Of a stretch of 53,121 nucleotides of DNA, positions 31,193 to 40,671 are shown in pieces (position 1 is the first letter of the stretch; each line of letters starts with the position of its first letter). The notes under the pieces are model-generated. The model ran no database searches. It worked only from the letters and a program-made list of their open reading frames with translations, and was not told where the DNA came from. Position numbers and translations under genes: made by a program. This DNA is from an uncultured Oscillospiraceae bacterium (GTDB lineage: Bacteria; Bacillota; Clostridia; Oscillospirales; Oscillospiraceae): positions 1 to 53,121 of the forward strand of contig CAKTNS010000016.1 in NCBI GenBank assembly GCA_934589225.1, written 5' to 3'.

Positions 31193-33553
31193 TCACACCA
31201 GCCCAAAAATCAGCCCCAGGCACCGCACCAGGAAGGCCACCACCCAGGCAATGGCGCATTGGGTCAGGACCGTAAAGGCCGCAGCCTTGGTGCTGCCCAT
31301 TTCCTGCTTCACCGTGGAAATGGCGGCCACGCAGGGGGTATACAGCAGGGTGAACACCAGGAATACCACCGCCGTATAGGGGCTAAAGAGGGTGGTAATG
31401 CGGCTCACGTCCCCGCCCAGCAGCAGCGTCAGGGTGGAGACCATGCTCTCCTTGGCGGTAAAGCCGGTGATCAGGGCGGTGGAGGCCCGCCAGTCCCCAA
31501 AGCCCAGGGGGGCAAAGATGGGGGCGATCAGGCTTCCCAGCAGAGCCAGGAGACTCTGTTCCGGCGTGGCGGCCACATTCAGACGGATGTCAAAGCTTTG
31601 CAGCACCCAGATGATCACCGAGGCGGCGAAGATGATGGTAAAGGCCTTTTGCACAAAGCCCTTGGCCTTTTCCCAAATCAGCTGGCCCACGCTTTTGGCA
31701 CTGGGCAGCCGGTAGTTGGGCAGCTCCATGACAAAGGGCACGGGCTCGCCGGAGAAGCTGGTGTGCTTTAAGATGAGGGCATAGACGATGCCGCAGACAA
31801 TGCCCAGCAGATACAGCCCGATCATGGCCAGGGGCTGCAAGGCCCGGGGGAAGAAGGCGGAGACCAGCATGGTATAAATGGGCAGCTTGGCGGAGCAGCT
31901 CATAAAGGGGGTCAGGAGAATGGTCATTTTCCGGTCCCGCTCACTGGAGAGGGTCCGGGTGGCCATGACAGCCGGGACAGAGCAGCCGAAGCCGATGAGC
32001 ATAGGTACAAAGCTTCTGCCGGAGAGACCCAGCTTCCGCAGGGGCCGATCCATGACGAAGGCCACCCGGGCCATGTAGCCCGTGTCCTCCAAAATGGACA
32101 GGAAGAAAAACAGGGTCACAATGGTGGGCAGGAAGCTTAAAACACTGCCCACACCGGCGCAAACGCCGTCTACCACCAGGTCGTGGACTACAGGGTTGAT
32201 TTGCCAGGCGGTGAGCCCTAAGTCGATCCAGTGGGTGACCCAGCCCACCCCCAGCTCCATGAGGTCCGATAAGGTACCGCCGATGATGCTGAAGGTCATG
32301 ACAAACACCAGGGCCATAATGCCTAGGAAGCAGGGGATGGCGGTATATTTGCCGGTGAGATACCGGTCAATGGCCATGCTGCGCTTGTGCTCCTTGCTTT
32401 CGTGGGGCCGGACCACGGTTTTTTTGCACAGGGTCTCCAAGAACTGGAAGCGCATATTGGCCATGGCGGCCTCCCGGTCCAGGCCGGTCTCCTGCTCCAT
32501 GATGGACACCAACTGCCCGAAGGCTTGCTGCTTGTCCGGGGTCAGGCGGATTTTTTCTTCCATGAGCCGGTCCTGCTCCACCAGCTTGGTGGTGGCGAAC
32601 CGCACGGGAAGCCCCGCCCGACGGATGTCTGTTTCCAGCAGCATGGCGGCGGCGTGGATGCAGCGGTGGACCGCACCCACCGGGTCCTTGGGGTCGTCGC
32701 TTTCCAGGCAGAAGTCCACCCGCTGGGGCTTCTGCTGGGCCCGGGCCACATAGAGAGCGTGGTCAATGAGCTCGTCAATGCCCTCGTTCCGGGCGGCGGA
32801 AATGGGCACCACGGGAATGCCCAGAATGTCTTCCAAAGCGTTGATGCGGACGGAGCCGCCGTTGGCCCGGACCTCGTCCATCATGTTGAGGGCCAGCACC
32901 ATGGGGATCTCCAGCTCCATGAGCTGCATGGTGAGGTACAGATTCCGCTCAATGTTGGTGGCATCTACAATGTTGATGATGCCGCTGGGTCGGTCGTTCA
33001 TGAGGAAATCCCGGGTGACGATCTCCTCATTGGAGTAAGGGGACAGGGAGTAGATCCCCGGCAGGTCCGTCACTGTGGCCTCCGGGTGGTTGCGGATCAG
33101 GCCGTCCTTCCGGTCCACGGTGACACCGGGGAAGTTGCCCACATGCTGGTTGGCTCCCGTCAGCTGGTTAAAAAGGGTGGTTTTGCCGCAGTTCTGATTT
33201 CCCGCCAGGGCAAAGGTCAGGGGGCCTTCTTTGAATGGCACCTCCCGGCCCAGACGGTTCTCGCCCACGCCGGGGTGGGGGATGGGCTGGATGCGGGGTT
33301 CCTTGCCGTGGACGGGAATGGGGTCCAGGTGGACGTTTTCAATTTCAATTTGCCGGGCATCCTCCAACCGCAATGTCAGCTCATACCCCCGAAGGGTGAT
33401 CTGAATGGGGTCCCCCATGGGGGCCACCTTTTGCAGCTGGACCTCGGTTTGAGGGGTCAGGCCCATATCCAGAAGATGATGCCTCAGAGCGCCGTCGCCG
33501 CCAACGCTGCGGATAAACGCCGACTGCCCCGGTTTCAATTCATCCATTGTCAT
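31193..33553 (-). CDS. feoB: FeoA-FeoB fusion ferrous iron transporter
   Basis: 786 aa. Residues 1 to about 80 are a FeoA-type SH3 domain (MTMDELKPGQSAFIRSVGGDG, LLDMGLTPQTEVQLQKVAPMGDPI). A linker leads to the FeoB G domain with G1 GNQNCGKTT (near 117-125), G3 DLPGIYSL and G4 NMMDE. The membrane domain has about ten helices and the gate motifs GFGCSVPAVMATRTL and SCSAKLPIY. Imports Fe2+. The start at 33553 follows GAGGTGA; the longer frame covers promoter and rpe antisense. Promoter at 33591-33619. The FeoA domain is usually a separate gene. Confidence 0.95.
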   Translation of the reverse strand: MTMDELKPGQSAFIRSVGGDGALRHHLLDMGLTPQTEVQLQKVAPMGDPIQITLRGYELTLRLEDARQIEIENVHLDPIPVHGKEPRIQPIPHPGVGENRLGREVPFKEGPLTFALAGNQNCGKTTLFNQLTGANQHVGNFPGVTVDRKDGLIRNHPEATVTDLPGIYSLSPYSNEEIVTRDFLMNDRPSGIINIVDATNIERNLYLTMQLMELEIPMVLALNMMDEVRANGGSVRINALEDILGIPVVPISAARNEGIDELIDHALYVARAQQKPQRVDFCLESDDPKDPVGAVHRCIHAAAMLLETDIRRAGLPVRFATTKLVEQDRLMEEKIRLTPDKQQAFGQLVSIMEQETGLDREAAMANMRFQFLETLCKKTVVRPHESKEHKRSMAIDRYLTGKYTAIPCFLGIMALVFVMTFSIIGGTLSDLMELGVGWVTHWIDLGLTAWQINPVVHDLVVDGVCAGVGSVLSFLPTIVTLFFFLSILEDTGYMARVAFVMDRPLRKLGLSGRSFVPMLIGFGCSVPAVMATRTLSSERDRKMTILLTPFMSCSAKLPIYTMLVSAFFPRALQPLAMIGLYLLGIVCGIVYALILKHTSFSGEPVPFVMELPNYRLPSAKSVGQLIWEKAKGFVQKAFTIIFAASVIIWVLQSFDIRLNVAATPEQSLLALLGSLIAPIFAPLGFGDWRASTALITGFTAKESMVSTLTLLLGGDVSRITTLFSPYTAVVFLVFTLLYTPCVAAISTVKQEMGSTKAAAFTVLTQCAIAWVVAFLVRCLGLIFGLV

Positions 33554-33590
33554 AACAGTCACCTCAAGTGATATTTTCTCATTTGCTTGC

Positions 33591-33619
33591 ATTATAGCAC
33601 CCTGATTTCCGGTACGCAA
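33591..33619 (-). promoter_or_regulatory. Promoter of the feo operon
   Basis: On the minus strand TTGCGT (33614-33619), 17 bp, TATAAT (33591-33596), back to back with the rpe promoter. I could not identify a confident Fur box. Confidence 0.75.
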
Positions 33620-33630
33620 CATAAATTTCC

Positions 33631-33659
33631 TTGCTTCCCCCTTAGGGGTATGGTATACT
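33631..33659 (+). promoter_or_regulatory. Promoter of rpe
   Basis: TTGCTT (33631-33636), 17 bp, extended -10 TGG-TATACT (33654-33659). Confidence 0.7.
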
Positions 33660-33700
33660 TTTGAAAGAAGCAATTTGACGAAATTTTGGAGGCTTGTAAT

Positions 33701-34360
33701 ATGGCAACTGTTGCTCCTTCCATCCTTTCCGGGGATTTTGCCTACCTGGGAGAGGATTTGAAAACCATTAAAAACACCGGCTGCCGCTGGGTCCATGTGG
33801 ATGTCATGGACGGCAATTTTGTGCCCAATATCACCATCGGCATCCCCACCGTGGCGGCCCTGCGAAAGTATACGGACCTGGTACTGGATGTCCACCTGAT
33901 GATCGACCGGCCGGTGCGCTATGTAGAGGCCTTCTGCAAGGCCGGGGCGGACTACGTGACCATCCACGTAGAGGCAGACACCCAGGAACAGAACCTTTTG
34001 GCTCTGGAAAAAATCCACGCCCTGGGGGCCAAGGCCGCCGTGTCCGTAAAGCCCAACACCCCCGCCCAGGCGGTGCTGCCCTACATTGACCGGGTGGATA
34101 TGATCCTGGTCATGACCGTAGAGCCGGGCTTCGGCGGCCAGAGCTTTATGGAAAACCAGATGGAAAAACTCTCGGCCCTCCGGCAGCTCTGCCGGGAACG
34201 GAATCCCCAGTGCCTGCTGGAAGTAGACGGCGGCGTCAACCGGGACACCGCCAAGCTCTGCAAAGCAAACGGCGCCCAGGTCCTGGTCGCCGGGTCCGCG
34301 TTTTTTAAAGCGGAGGATAAGAAGGGGTTTGTGGAGGACGTGGAACGGGAAAATAAGTAA
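33701..34360 (+). CDS. rpe: Ribulose-phosphate 3-epimerase
   Basis: 219-aa TIM-barrel enzyme interconverting ribulose-5-phosphate and xylulose-5-phosphate. MATVAPSILSGDFAYLGEDL, VHVDVMDGNFVPNITIG (metal-site His and Asp), LDVHLMIDRP and VEPGFGGQSFM (phosphate loop) are all canonical. The start at 33701 follows TTGGAGG. The TAA stop abuts heptad array 5. Single gene, divergent from feo. Confidence 0.96.
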   Translation: MATVAPSILSGDFAYLGEDLKTIKNTGCRWVHVDVMDGNFVPNITIGIPTVAALRKYTDLVLDVHLMIDRPVRYVEAFCKAGADYVTIHVEADTQEQNLLALEKIHALGAKAAVSVKPNTPAQAVLPYIDRVDMILVMTVEPGFGGQSFMENQMEKLSALRQLCRERNPQCLLEVDGGVNRDTAKLCKANGAQVLVAGSAFFKAEDKKGFVEDVERENK

Positions 34361-34384
34361 ATTGACAATGGACAATTGACAATT
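34361..34384 (+). repeat. Heptad repeat array 5 (at the rpe stop)
   Basis: ATTGACA units with the GGACA variant, starting at the base after the rpe TAA. Confidence 0.9.
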
Positions 34385-34965
34385 TTTGGGGGGACGGACG
34401 TTTTACCTCTGCGCCCGTTGTTCCTACAATGCGGAGCGTGGTACCGCGCCTCATCCACCGCCTATGGCGGTCCCCCTTCCCCGAAGGGGAAGGTTTTGGT
34501 GCGTACCTTTGGGCCGTACTGAAAAACCAGAGCCCCGAAAGCACGGAACAAGAGCTTCCCTTGGGGGAAGCTGGCTCGCCTGTGGGCGAGCCTGATGAGG
34601 GCCGCGGGGCAGCGTATAACATTTTAGAAACAGCAGGCGAATCCGTAGAAACGTCCCCCCGTTGTCATTCCGACCGCAGCGTCAGCGGAGCGGAGGAATC
34701 CACCACGTGGCAGGAAGTACCAACGTAAGGTAAAATCTGCAACTTGAGTAGATTTCTCGACTCGCTTTCGTTCGCTCGGAATGACATGCTGGTAGGTGGT
34801 TCCGTTCATCTACACGAGTTCTATTTGCAGCGCAGCCGGAACGGCAGCGGCCGTTCCCTACGGTTTCGCTGGTGGGTGGTTTCATTCATCCACACGAGTT
34901 CTATTCGCTGCGTTGCGTATACCGTTGTACGAAGCGGGTGCAGCGGCGGTAGTGTACTGCCGTTT
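34385..34965. repeat. Repeat island C
   Basis: No gene seen. It includes a TTCCCCGAAGGGGAA-type hairpin (near 34487), a CTTCCCTTGGGGGAAG / GGCTCGCCTGTGGGCGAGCC pair (34554-34592) and a full MITE-like palindrome (34663-34786), then two partial copies of a TTCATYYACACGAGTTCTAT block (near 34804 and 34885). Confidence 0.82.
34663..34786. repeat. MITE-like palindrome, copy 4
   Basis: Bounded by TGTCATTCCGACCG and GCTCGGAATGACA; the interior carries the CCTTACGTTGG block in inverse order relative to the copy at 20209, so it is inserted in the opposite orientation. Confidence 0.78.
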
Positions 34966-35015
34966 TTAAAAAACTTCGGGGCAAAGGAACCTGGTTTGGT
35001 GGTTCCTTTGCCCCG
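34966..35015 (-). terminator. Terminator of the MMPL/GLUG operon
   Basis: On the minus strand a perfect 15-bp stem (35001-35015 with 34977-34991), 9-nt loop and a T-rich tail. Its start lies 6 bp after the GLUG gene stop. Confidence 0.93.
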
Positions 35016-35021
35016 ATGGTT

Positions 35022-37673
35022 TTATTTTTTCTTTTTCCGCTTTTTCCGCAGGACCAGCAGCAGGGCTGCCAGGGCTGTCAGTGCGGCGGCTGCGCACAGG
35101 AGGATGGGGGTGGCGGAGGCTTTTTCTTTCAGGGCCACGTCCAATTCCGTTCCCTGGGCGGGGAAGGTCAGGTAGCTGCCGTCCTGGGTGTAGTCCGTCT
35201 CCTGCCAGTCCCCGCCGTCCTTTACATACAGGCGGTAGGACTTGGTCTTGTCCGGCATTCTCAGGCGGATGGTGTGGCTGGTTTCGCCGTCATCGGGCAG
35301 GGTCAGCCGGATGCCGAAGGTGGCACCCTGGGGAAGGTCCGTGATCTCCTGGGTGACAATGTCCTCCCCGGAGACAAAGGCACCCTGGGCCAGAGCAATG
35401 GGCAGCTGGCCGGTTTCGCTGCCGGTGTCCGCGGCGGCCTGGAGGGCGGTATACTCCGCATTGACCGTTTTGTCAGACTGAATATGCTCCGGGTCAAAGT
35501 CCGCCCAGATGCCGTTATAGCCCTCTTTTTCCGGAACTTCCGGAATATCTTTCAGAGTGCCGTTGTAGTTCACCCGGCGGGTGAAGACCTGATTTTCGGC
35601 AACAAAGGTCAGCACCATTTTTCCAAAGTATTCCGGCACGTTTTCCAGCTTCATGAGGGCCGGATAGGAAATGGGCTGGGCGCTGCCGTCGTAGCTGATG
35701 CCGTCAATGCCCCCCAGGTCCGGGGTCTCCACAAAGAAGTTGCCGCTGGATTCGCCGCCATCGGTCAGCTTGCCACAGATGGCACCGGTATACTCCCCAG
35801 GGTTTTCCAGGGTGACGATGGCCCGGTTGTCTTCCAATTGGGAAGCCTCTCCCGCAATGCCGCCTACGAGACTATTGCCGGATACATGGCACTTGGCCCA
35901 GTTCTGGGAGATCTGGTTCTTGGACCGGCCGATGATGCCGCCCACCCAGCTGGCATCGGGGGAATCCACGGTGCCGTAGGACTGGCAGGCCACCACGGCC
36001 CCCAGGGTGGAGCGTCCGGCGATGCCTCCGGCGCACTGCTTTTTGGCCTGGACCAGCCCCCGGTTCTGGCACTGATACACCAACGCCCGGGTCAGGAACG
36101 TAAAGTTCAGAGAGGTCTCGCCCTCAATGGACAGATCGTCCTCCGGGTCTAAGGAATTTTCCCGGGACAACGCTCCCACGATGCCCCCGGCGTTGATGTC
36201 TGAGTAGACGGCACCGTAATTGATGCAGTCCCGGATTTTTCCGGCGGAGTCCTGGTTCAGGTCATCGCCAGACACGTCCTGCATCAGGTTTTCGTTTTCT
36301 TCCCGTCCGCTCATGACGTTGATGACCCGCTGCATCTGGCTGCTGAGGGATTGCAGATCCGAGATCACCTGGCCCCCCTGCTCCGCGGCGGACTGGCTCA
36401 CGGAGCTGATCTGCCACACCAGACTTCCCATCTGGTCCCCCAGGGTACCGGCGGCGGCCCAGATCTCGTCCTTGCCGCTGTCGCTGATGTCAAAGTCCGG
36501 CAGCCAGTTGTCCTCGTCCGGGGGCGTGATGGTGGTATTGTCCCGGGCCACCCCCAGGAGGTAATCGATGGCGTTCAAGGTGTTATTCATGGAGGCTTCC
36601 ACATCCACCAGACCGTTTTGAATGGTGGCGTTGGCCTGGCTCGCGTCATAGGCCGCCTGGTTTAAAATGCCCTGGGCGGTTTGCAGTTCCTTTTCCAGCT
36701 TTTGCAGGGTGTCCTCGCTGTAGACCAGCATGTTATTGGGCTCCATCTGGCCCAGAACGCCGCCGCCCTCTTTTCGGGCCTGGACTTCTCCGTAGTTCAC
36801 GCAGTCGGCCATAAAGCCGCTGCTACTCCCCGCCACGCCGCCGATATTATAGCCTGTGTGGGGGTAGCCTACGTTTCCCTCGTTCCGGCACAGCCGGAGC
36901 ACACCGCTGCTGGCACCGGCCACGCCGCCGATGTCCGAGCCGTTGAGCTTGCCGTCGTCGCTGGTGATCCGGGGAATGGTAATGTCCTCAATGGACAGGG
37001 TCTCCGTCGGCAGCACCGTATTGACGTTTGCCTTGTTCACGCAGTTATACACCACGCCCTGATTTTCGCCCACGATGCCTCCCAGGCTCTTGCTGCCCCG
37101 GATGTAGCCCTTCATGGTGCAGCTGTCGATCCTTCCGGAGACCTGGTTCACGCCCACGATGCCGCCCACCTGGCTGGCACCGCAGACCGCTCCGTAGAAA
37201 CTGATGTTCTCCAGGGTACCGGCGTTGACACCCACAAGACCGCCCACCTGGGTGGAGCTGCCCGCGGGGGTCACCCGGCCGATGAGCTGGAGATTTTTCA
37301 CCGTGGCCCCCTGCTGGATGTACCGGAACAGGCCCCGGGCGGAGCCGTCTTGCTCAATGGCAATGCCGTAAATCTTATGGTTCTGGCCGTCAAAAATGCC
37401 GCCGAAGGTGGGGATCATCAGGTTTTCGTGGTCTTTGAGATCAATATCCGCCTTCAAGGTCACCCGCAGGTTCCGGCTGGCGCTGTCCAGACGGCACAGC
37501 TCCGCCAGCGCTTCCAGGTCTGCCACACCGGATACGGAATAGTCTGTATAGTCTTGCAGGGCGGTCTGCTCCTCCTGCTGTTCCTCCTCCGCGGGAACGG
37601 AGAAGGGCAGCAGCGGAACCAGGAGCAGGCTCATACACAGGGCACTGATGGCCAGGCGTAACTTTTTATTCAT
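35022..37673 (-). CDS. GLUG-repeat surface protein with C-terminal membrane anchor
   Basis: 883 aa. Signal peptide (MNKKLRLAISALCMSLLLVP). An N-terminal block of GLUG-type repeats spans about residues 80-300 (VGGLVGVNAGTLENI, VGGIVGVNQVSG, LGGIVGENQGVVYNC, IGGVAGSSSGFMADC). A helical coiled-coil-like region (about 310-480) interrupts them, and a second GLUG block runs about 500-650. Beta-rich domains and a C-terminal helix (TPILLCAAAALTALAALLLVL) with RKKRKKKK end the protein, so it faces outward. Overlaps the MMPL gene by 8 bp. GLUG proteins are adhesin-like, but the function is unproven. Confidence 0.85.
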   Translation of the reverse strand: MNKKLRLAISALCMSLLLVPLLPFSVPAEEEQQEEQTALQDYTDYSVSGVADLEALAELCRLDSASRNLRVTLKADIDLKDHENLMIPTFGGIFDGQNHKIYGIAIEQDGSARGLFRYIQQGATVKNLQLIGRVTPAGSSTQVGGLVGVNAGTLENISFYGAVCGASQVGGIVGVNQVSGRIDSCTMKGYIRGSKSLGGIVGENQGVVYNCVNKANVNTVLPTETLSIEDITIPRITSDDGKLNGSDIGGVAGASSGVLRLCRNEGNVGYPHTGYNIGGVAGSSSGFMADCVNYGEVQARKEGGGVLGQMEPNNMLVYSEDTLQKLEKELQTAQGILNQAAYDASQANATIQNGLVDVEASMNNTLNAIDYLLGVARDNTTITPPDEDNWLPDFDISDSGKDEIWAAAGTLGDQMGSLVWQISSVSQSAAEQGGQVISDLQSLSSQMQRVINVMSGREENENLMQDVSGDDLNQDSAGKIRDCINYGAVYSDINAGGIVGALSRENSLDPEDDLSIEGETSLNFTFLTRALVYQCQNRGLVQAKKQCAGGIAGRSTLGAVVACQSYGTVDSPDASWVGGIIGRSKNQISQNWAKCHVSGNSLVGGIAGEASQLEDNRAIVTLENPGEYTGAICGKLTDGGESSGNFFVETPDLGGIDGISYDGSAQPISYPALMKLENVPEYFGKMVLTFVAENQVFTRRVNYNGTLKDIPEVPEKEGYNGIWADFDPEHIQSDKTVNAEYTALQAAADTGSETGQLPIALAQGAFVSGEDIVTQEITDLPQGATFGIRLTLPDDGETSHTIRLRMPDKTKSYRLYVKDGGDWQETDYTQDGSYLTFPAQGTELDVALKEKASATPILLCAAAALTALAALLLVLRKKRKKKK

Positions 37674-40128
37674 CCTTTTTCCCCTCCTCCAATGCTTCAT
37701 GCTCCTCAACCATCTGAACGTCCCCGGTGGCGATGGAGGCGTTGATCTGACCGGTGAGCACACCGTGAACCTCCGCGTCGATGACACCGCTGATATAGCC
37801 CCGGACTCTGCCGTTGACGTGCATGGTGCCGCTGGCCTGCCGGACCTTCCGGTCCAGGGCGGGCATTTCGAAGCTGGTCCGCTCAATGACGGTATCACCC
37901 AGCACCAATATCTGGGGCAGCACCGCCAGAACCAGCACAATGGAAATGATGGTGCCCCGGCCCAGGCAGTCGCCAATGGTGGCGATGACGGGGTTGGTGG
38001 TCATCACGGCGATCAGGCTGCCTGCCGCCGCCAGAATGGAGCCGGAGGTGAAGATGGTGGGGAAGGAGGCATTCAGGGCCTCCACAATGGCCCGCTTTGG
38101 GGGATACTGGCCCTTCATCTCCGTATAGTGGCTGGAAATAACGATGGCGTAGTCAATGTTGGCACCCATCTGAATGGAGTTGACGATCAGGTAGCCCAGG
38201 AAGTACAGCGGGGTGTTGCGAATGGCAGGTACCGAGAAGTTGATCCAGATACTGCCCTGGATGACCAGGATCAGCAGCACCGGAAGGCCCGCGGACTTAA
38301 AGGTAAAGAGCAATATCAGCATGACGAACAGGGCCGACAGCACGGAGATCAGCAGATTGTCCTCAATAAAGGAGGAGCTTAAGTCCATGGCGCTGGTGCT
38401 GTTGCCCACGATGTAGAAGTCCTCGGGGTAGTAGGAGCGCACCAGGTCGTGGAGTTCCTTCATAAAGTCCTCCGTGGCCGTTCCCTCTTCCGGTAAATCC
38501 AGGTAGACCACCATTCGGCTGTAGCGGTCGCTTTGCAGCTGCAGTTTGGCTTGGTCCAGCTGGTCAAAGAGGTCATCCAGGGTGTCCTGAATGTCGCTGT
38601 CTAAGCGGATGTTGCCGTCCTGCATCTGCTGCTTCAGGAACTGGAACATATCAAACAGGGGCACCTTGTAAGCGCCGATGCCGTTGAGCAGTTCGCCGTA
38701 CTGGCTGTTGTCCGTGGCGTAGGCGGTGTAGAGCAGCTGGGCCACTTCGTAGTCCAGGCCCGCCAGCTCGGAAAACTGCCGGGGGGTCAGGGCATCGGTC
38801 AGCACATAGCCGTCCATGGCCTCGATGTTGGCAAGACCCATGGTGGATTTGACCCTTGGGTCTTTGTCCAGGGTTTCCAGAATGGAGCCTTCCTTGTCAT
38901 AGTCCCCGGCGGGAACCATGACGGCCACCATGTTGTTGTAGCCGAAGGTGTGCTTGATTTTCTGCACCGCTACTTGCTTTTCGCTCTGCTTGGCGGTGGT
39001 CAGCTCGTTATAGCTGTAGGCATAGGGGCACTTGTTGGCAAAGACGCAGGCCACCACGGTAATGGCCACAAACAGGGGCGGCACAATGAAGCGGGTCTTC
39101 ACGTCAAACTTGCCGATGGCGGTGATTTTGGGCAGCAGCTCCTTGTGCTGGGTTTTGTCGATGCGCTTGGAAAACAGCATGAGAAGCCCCGGCATCAGGG
39201 TAAATACAGAAAGAAGACTCAGCAAAATGGCCTTGATCAGCACCACGGCCATGTCCAGGCCAATGCCAAAGTGCATGAAGGCCAGGGCCCCCAGACCGGA
39301 AATGGTGGTCAGGGAGCTGGAAGAGATTTCCGGAATGGCCTTGCTGAGAGCCTCAATACAGGCCTCCCGGGTATCCAGTGTGGCGTGTTCCGCGGAAAAC
39401 CGGTGGCAGAGGATGATGGCATAGTCAATGGCCAGGGCCAGCTGCAGCACCACGGTAACGGAATTGGAAATAAAGCTGATCTTGCCGCACAGAAAGTTGG
39501 TGCCCATGTTGAGCAGAGCCGCCGCGCCAAAGGTCATCACCAGCACGGGAACCTCCATATAGGCCTTGGAGGTCAGGGTCAGCACCACCACGATGATCAC
39601 CGCGGCAATCAGGACGATGACACCCATTTCCTTGGCCAGGTCCGCGGAGGTGTCTTCACCCACGGTGGTGTCCACATAGCTGTCATAGGGCTCCAAAAGG
39701 GAATTGATTTTTTCCATGGCGGCAAGGCTCACCTCATCGGTCTCCGTGCCGTCAAAGGACACATCCAGCAGCGCCGCCGTATCCCGGTAGTGGTCCTGGG
39801 TGTCGTCAAAGGTCACCCGGGATACCCCCTCCAGCTCGCTTATCTGGTCTGCCAGGGCCTGGGCCCGGGTGGGGGTGATGTTGGAGATCATCACCCGGGC
39901 GGAGCCGTAGGTGACAAAGTTGTCGTTCATCACCGTCAGACCCTGCCGGGTCTCCGTATCCTCCGGCAGATAGGTGGTGATGTCATTTTCCACCTCCACC
40001 CAGTTCCGGGAAAACAGACTGAACACCAGGGCCACAATGTAGAGCAGAAAGAACAGATTCCGCTTGTCCACAATGAAGGAGGCAATTTTTTTCATGCCCC
40101 CACCCTGGGATTTTTCTTCCTTGTCCAT
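37666..40128 (-). CDS. MMPL/RND family transporter
   Basis: 820 aa with two RND-like halves, each an extracytoplasmic loop plus about six helices (first loop about 40-165, second about 400-590). Conserved features include LALAIDYAIILCHRF in the first half and MGANIDYAIVISSHYTEMKG in the second, the GxxxDY motif that carries proton-relay aspartates. Probably exports lipids or hydrophobic compounds. AGGAAAGGA precedes the ATG. Overlaps the GLUG gene by 8 bp, so the two are co-translated and probably act together. A TetR-type gene lies divergently upstream. Confidence 0.9.
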   Translation of the reverse strand: MDKEEKSQGGGMKKIASFIVDKRNLFFLLYIVALVFSLFSRNWVEVENDITTYLPEDTETRQGLTVMNDNFVTYGSARVMISNITPTRAQALADQISELEGVSRVTFDDTQDHYRDTAALLDVSFDGTETDEVSLAAMEKINSLLEPYDSYVDTTVGEDTSADLAKEMGVIVLIAAVIIVVVLTLTSKAYMEVPVLVMTFGAAALLNMGTNFLCGKISFISNSVTVVLQLALAIDYAIILCHRFSAEHATLDTREACIEALSKAIPEISSSSLTTISGLGALAFMHFGIGLDMAVVLIKAILLSLLSVFTLMPGLLMLFSKRIDKTQHKELLPKITAIGKFDVKTRFIVPPLFVAITVVACVFANKCPYAYSYNELTTAKQSEKQVAVQKIKHTFGYNNMVAVMVPAGDYDKEGSILETLDKDPRVKSTMGLANIEAMDGYVLTDALTPRQFSELAGLDYEVAQLLYTAYATDNSQYGELLNGIGAYKVPLFDMFQFLKQQMQDGNIRLDSDIQDTLDDLFDQLDQAKLQLQSDRYSRMVVYLDLPEEGTATEDFMKELHDLVRSYYPEDFYIVGNSTSAMDLSSSFIEDNLLISVLSALFVMLILLFTFKSAGLPVLLILVIQGSIWINFSVPAIRNTPLYFLGYLIVNSIQMGANIDYAIVISSHYTEMKGQYPPKRAIVEALNASFPTIFTSGSILAAAGSLIAVMTTNPVIATIGDCLGRGTIISIVLVLAVLPQILVLGDTVIERTSFEMPALDRKVRQASGTMHVNGRVRGYISGVIDAEVHGVLTGQINASIATGDVQMVEEHEALEEGKKDE

Positions 40129-40605
40129 AACAAAATTCCTTTCCTAAGAGATTTATTGAGAGGGCTGTGAACGGTGGTACCGTTCAACCAAACAGGTTGT
40201 AATTGCCACGTGGCGGGCGGCAGGTTGCCGCCCCTACGTCAACGTACAACGTTTTTTGCATTTTTACGGATGCAATACAGCGATATATACGTTAAATATA
40301 CGGCAATACGAAATAAATGTATCGTAGGGGTGGTGCTTCGCGCAGCGAATCAAAATCAATTGATTGCCGGGGGCAATCACACCATAATTCTATCGGCAAC
40401 CTGCCGCCCGCCACGTTCCAGGTGTTGCGCCGTACCGATCAAATGGGATGGCGTTGGACGAATCCAATATGGGCGGCCCCGGCCAAACCCCTCCTATTGT
40501 ACCAAAACCTTTTGATTGTTTGTTCTAAAGCATACCATAAACCTTCAAAAGAAAAAATAGGCAAATTCACCCAATTGTTGAAAAAACTTTCTCGCATTTC
40601 CTGCC
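40129..40605. repeat. Repeat island D
   Basis: No gene seen between the divergent MMPL and TetR genes. It holds a GGCGGGCGGCAGGTTGCCGCCCC palindrome (near 40207), the inverted GTTAAATATACGGCAAT block, and a GCGCAGCGAATCAAAA...GATTGCCGGGGGCAATC module (40337-40378) that recurs near 52838. The MMPL promoter was not identified. Confidence 0.8.
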
Positions 40606-40634
40606 TTGCGGACAGGCTCCACCCGTGTTATAAT
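40606..40634 (+). promoter_or_regulatory. Promoter of the TetR gene at 40672
   Basis: TTGCGG (40606-40611), 17 bp, TATAAT (40629-40634). Confidence 0.7.
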
Positions 40635-40671
40635 ATTAAAATTGTATCGACCCTAAAAAAGGAGGAGCCCT

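Noticed and set aside
34386..34728. Small plus-strand open frames after rpe (e.g. 69 and 99 aa)
   Set aside because: Encoded by dispersed hairpin repeats; no independent evidence of coding.
38950..40170. 406-aa plus-strand open frame opposite the MMPL gene
   Set aside because: His/Gly/Gln-rich shadow with no domain; the MMPL gene explains the region.
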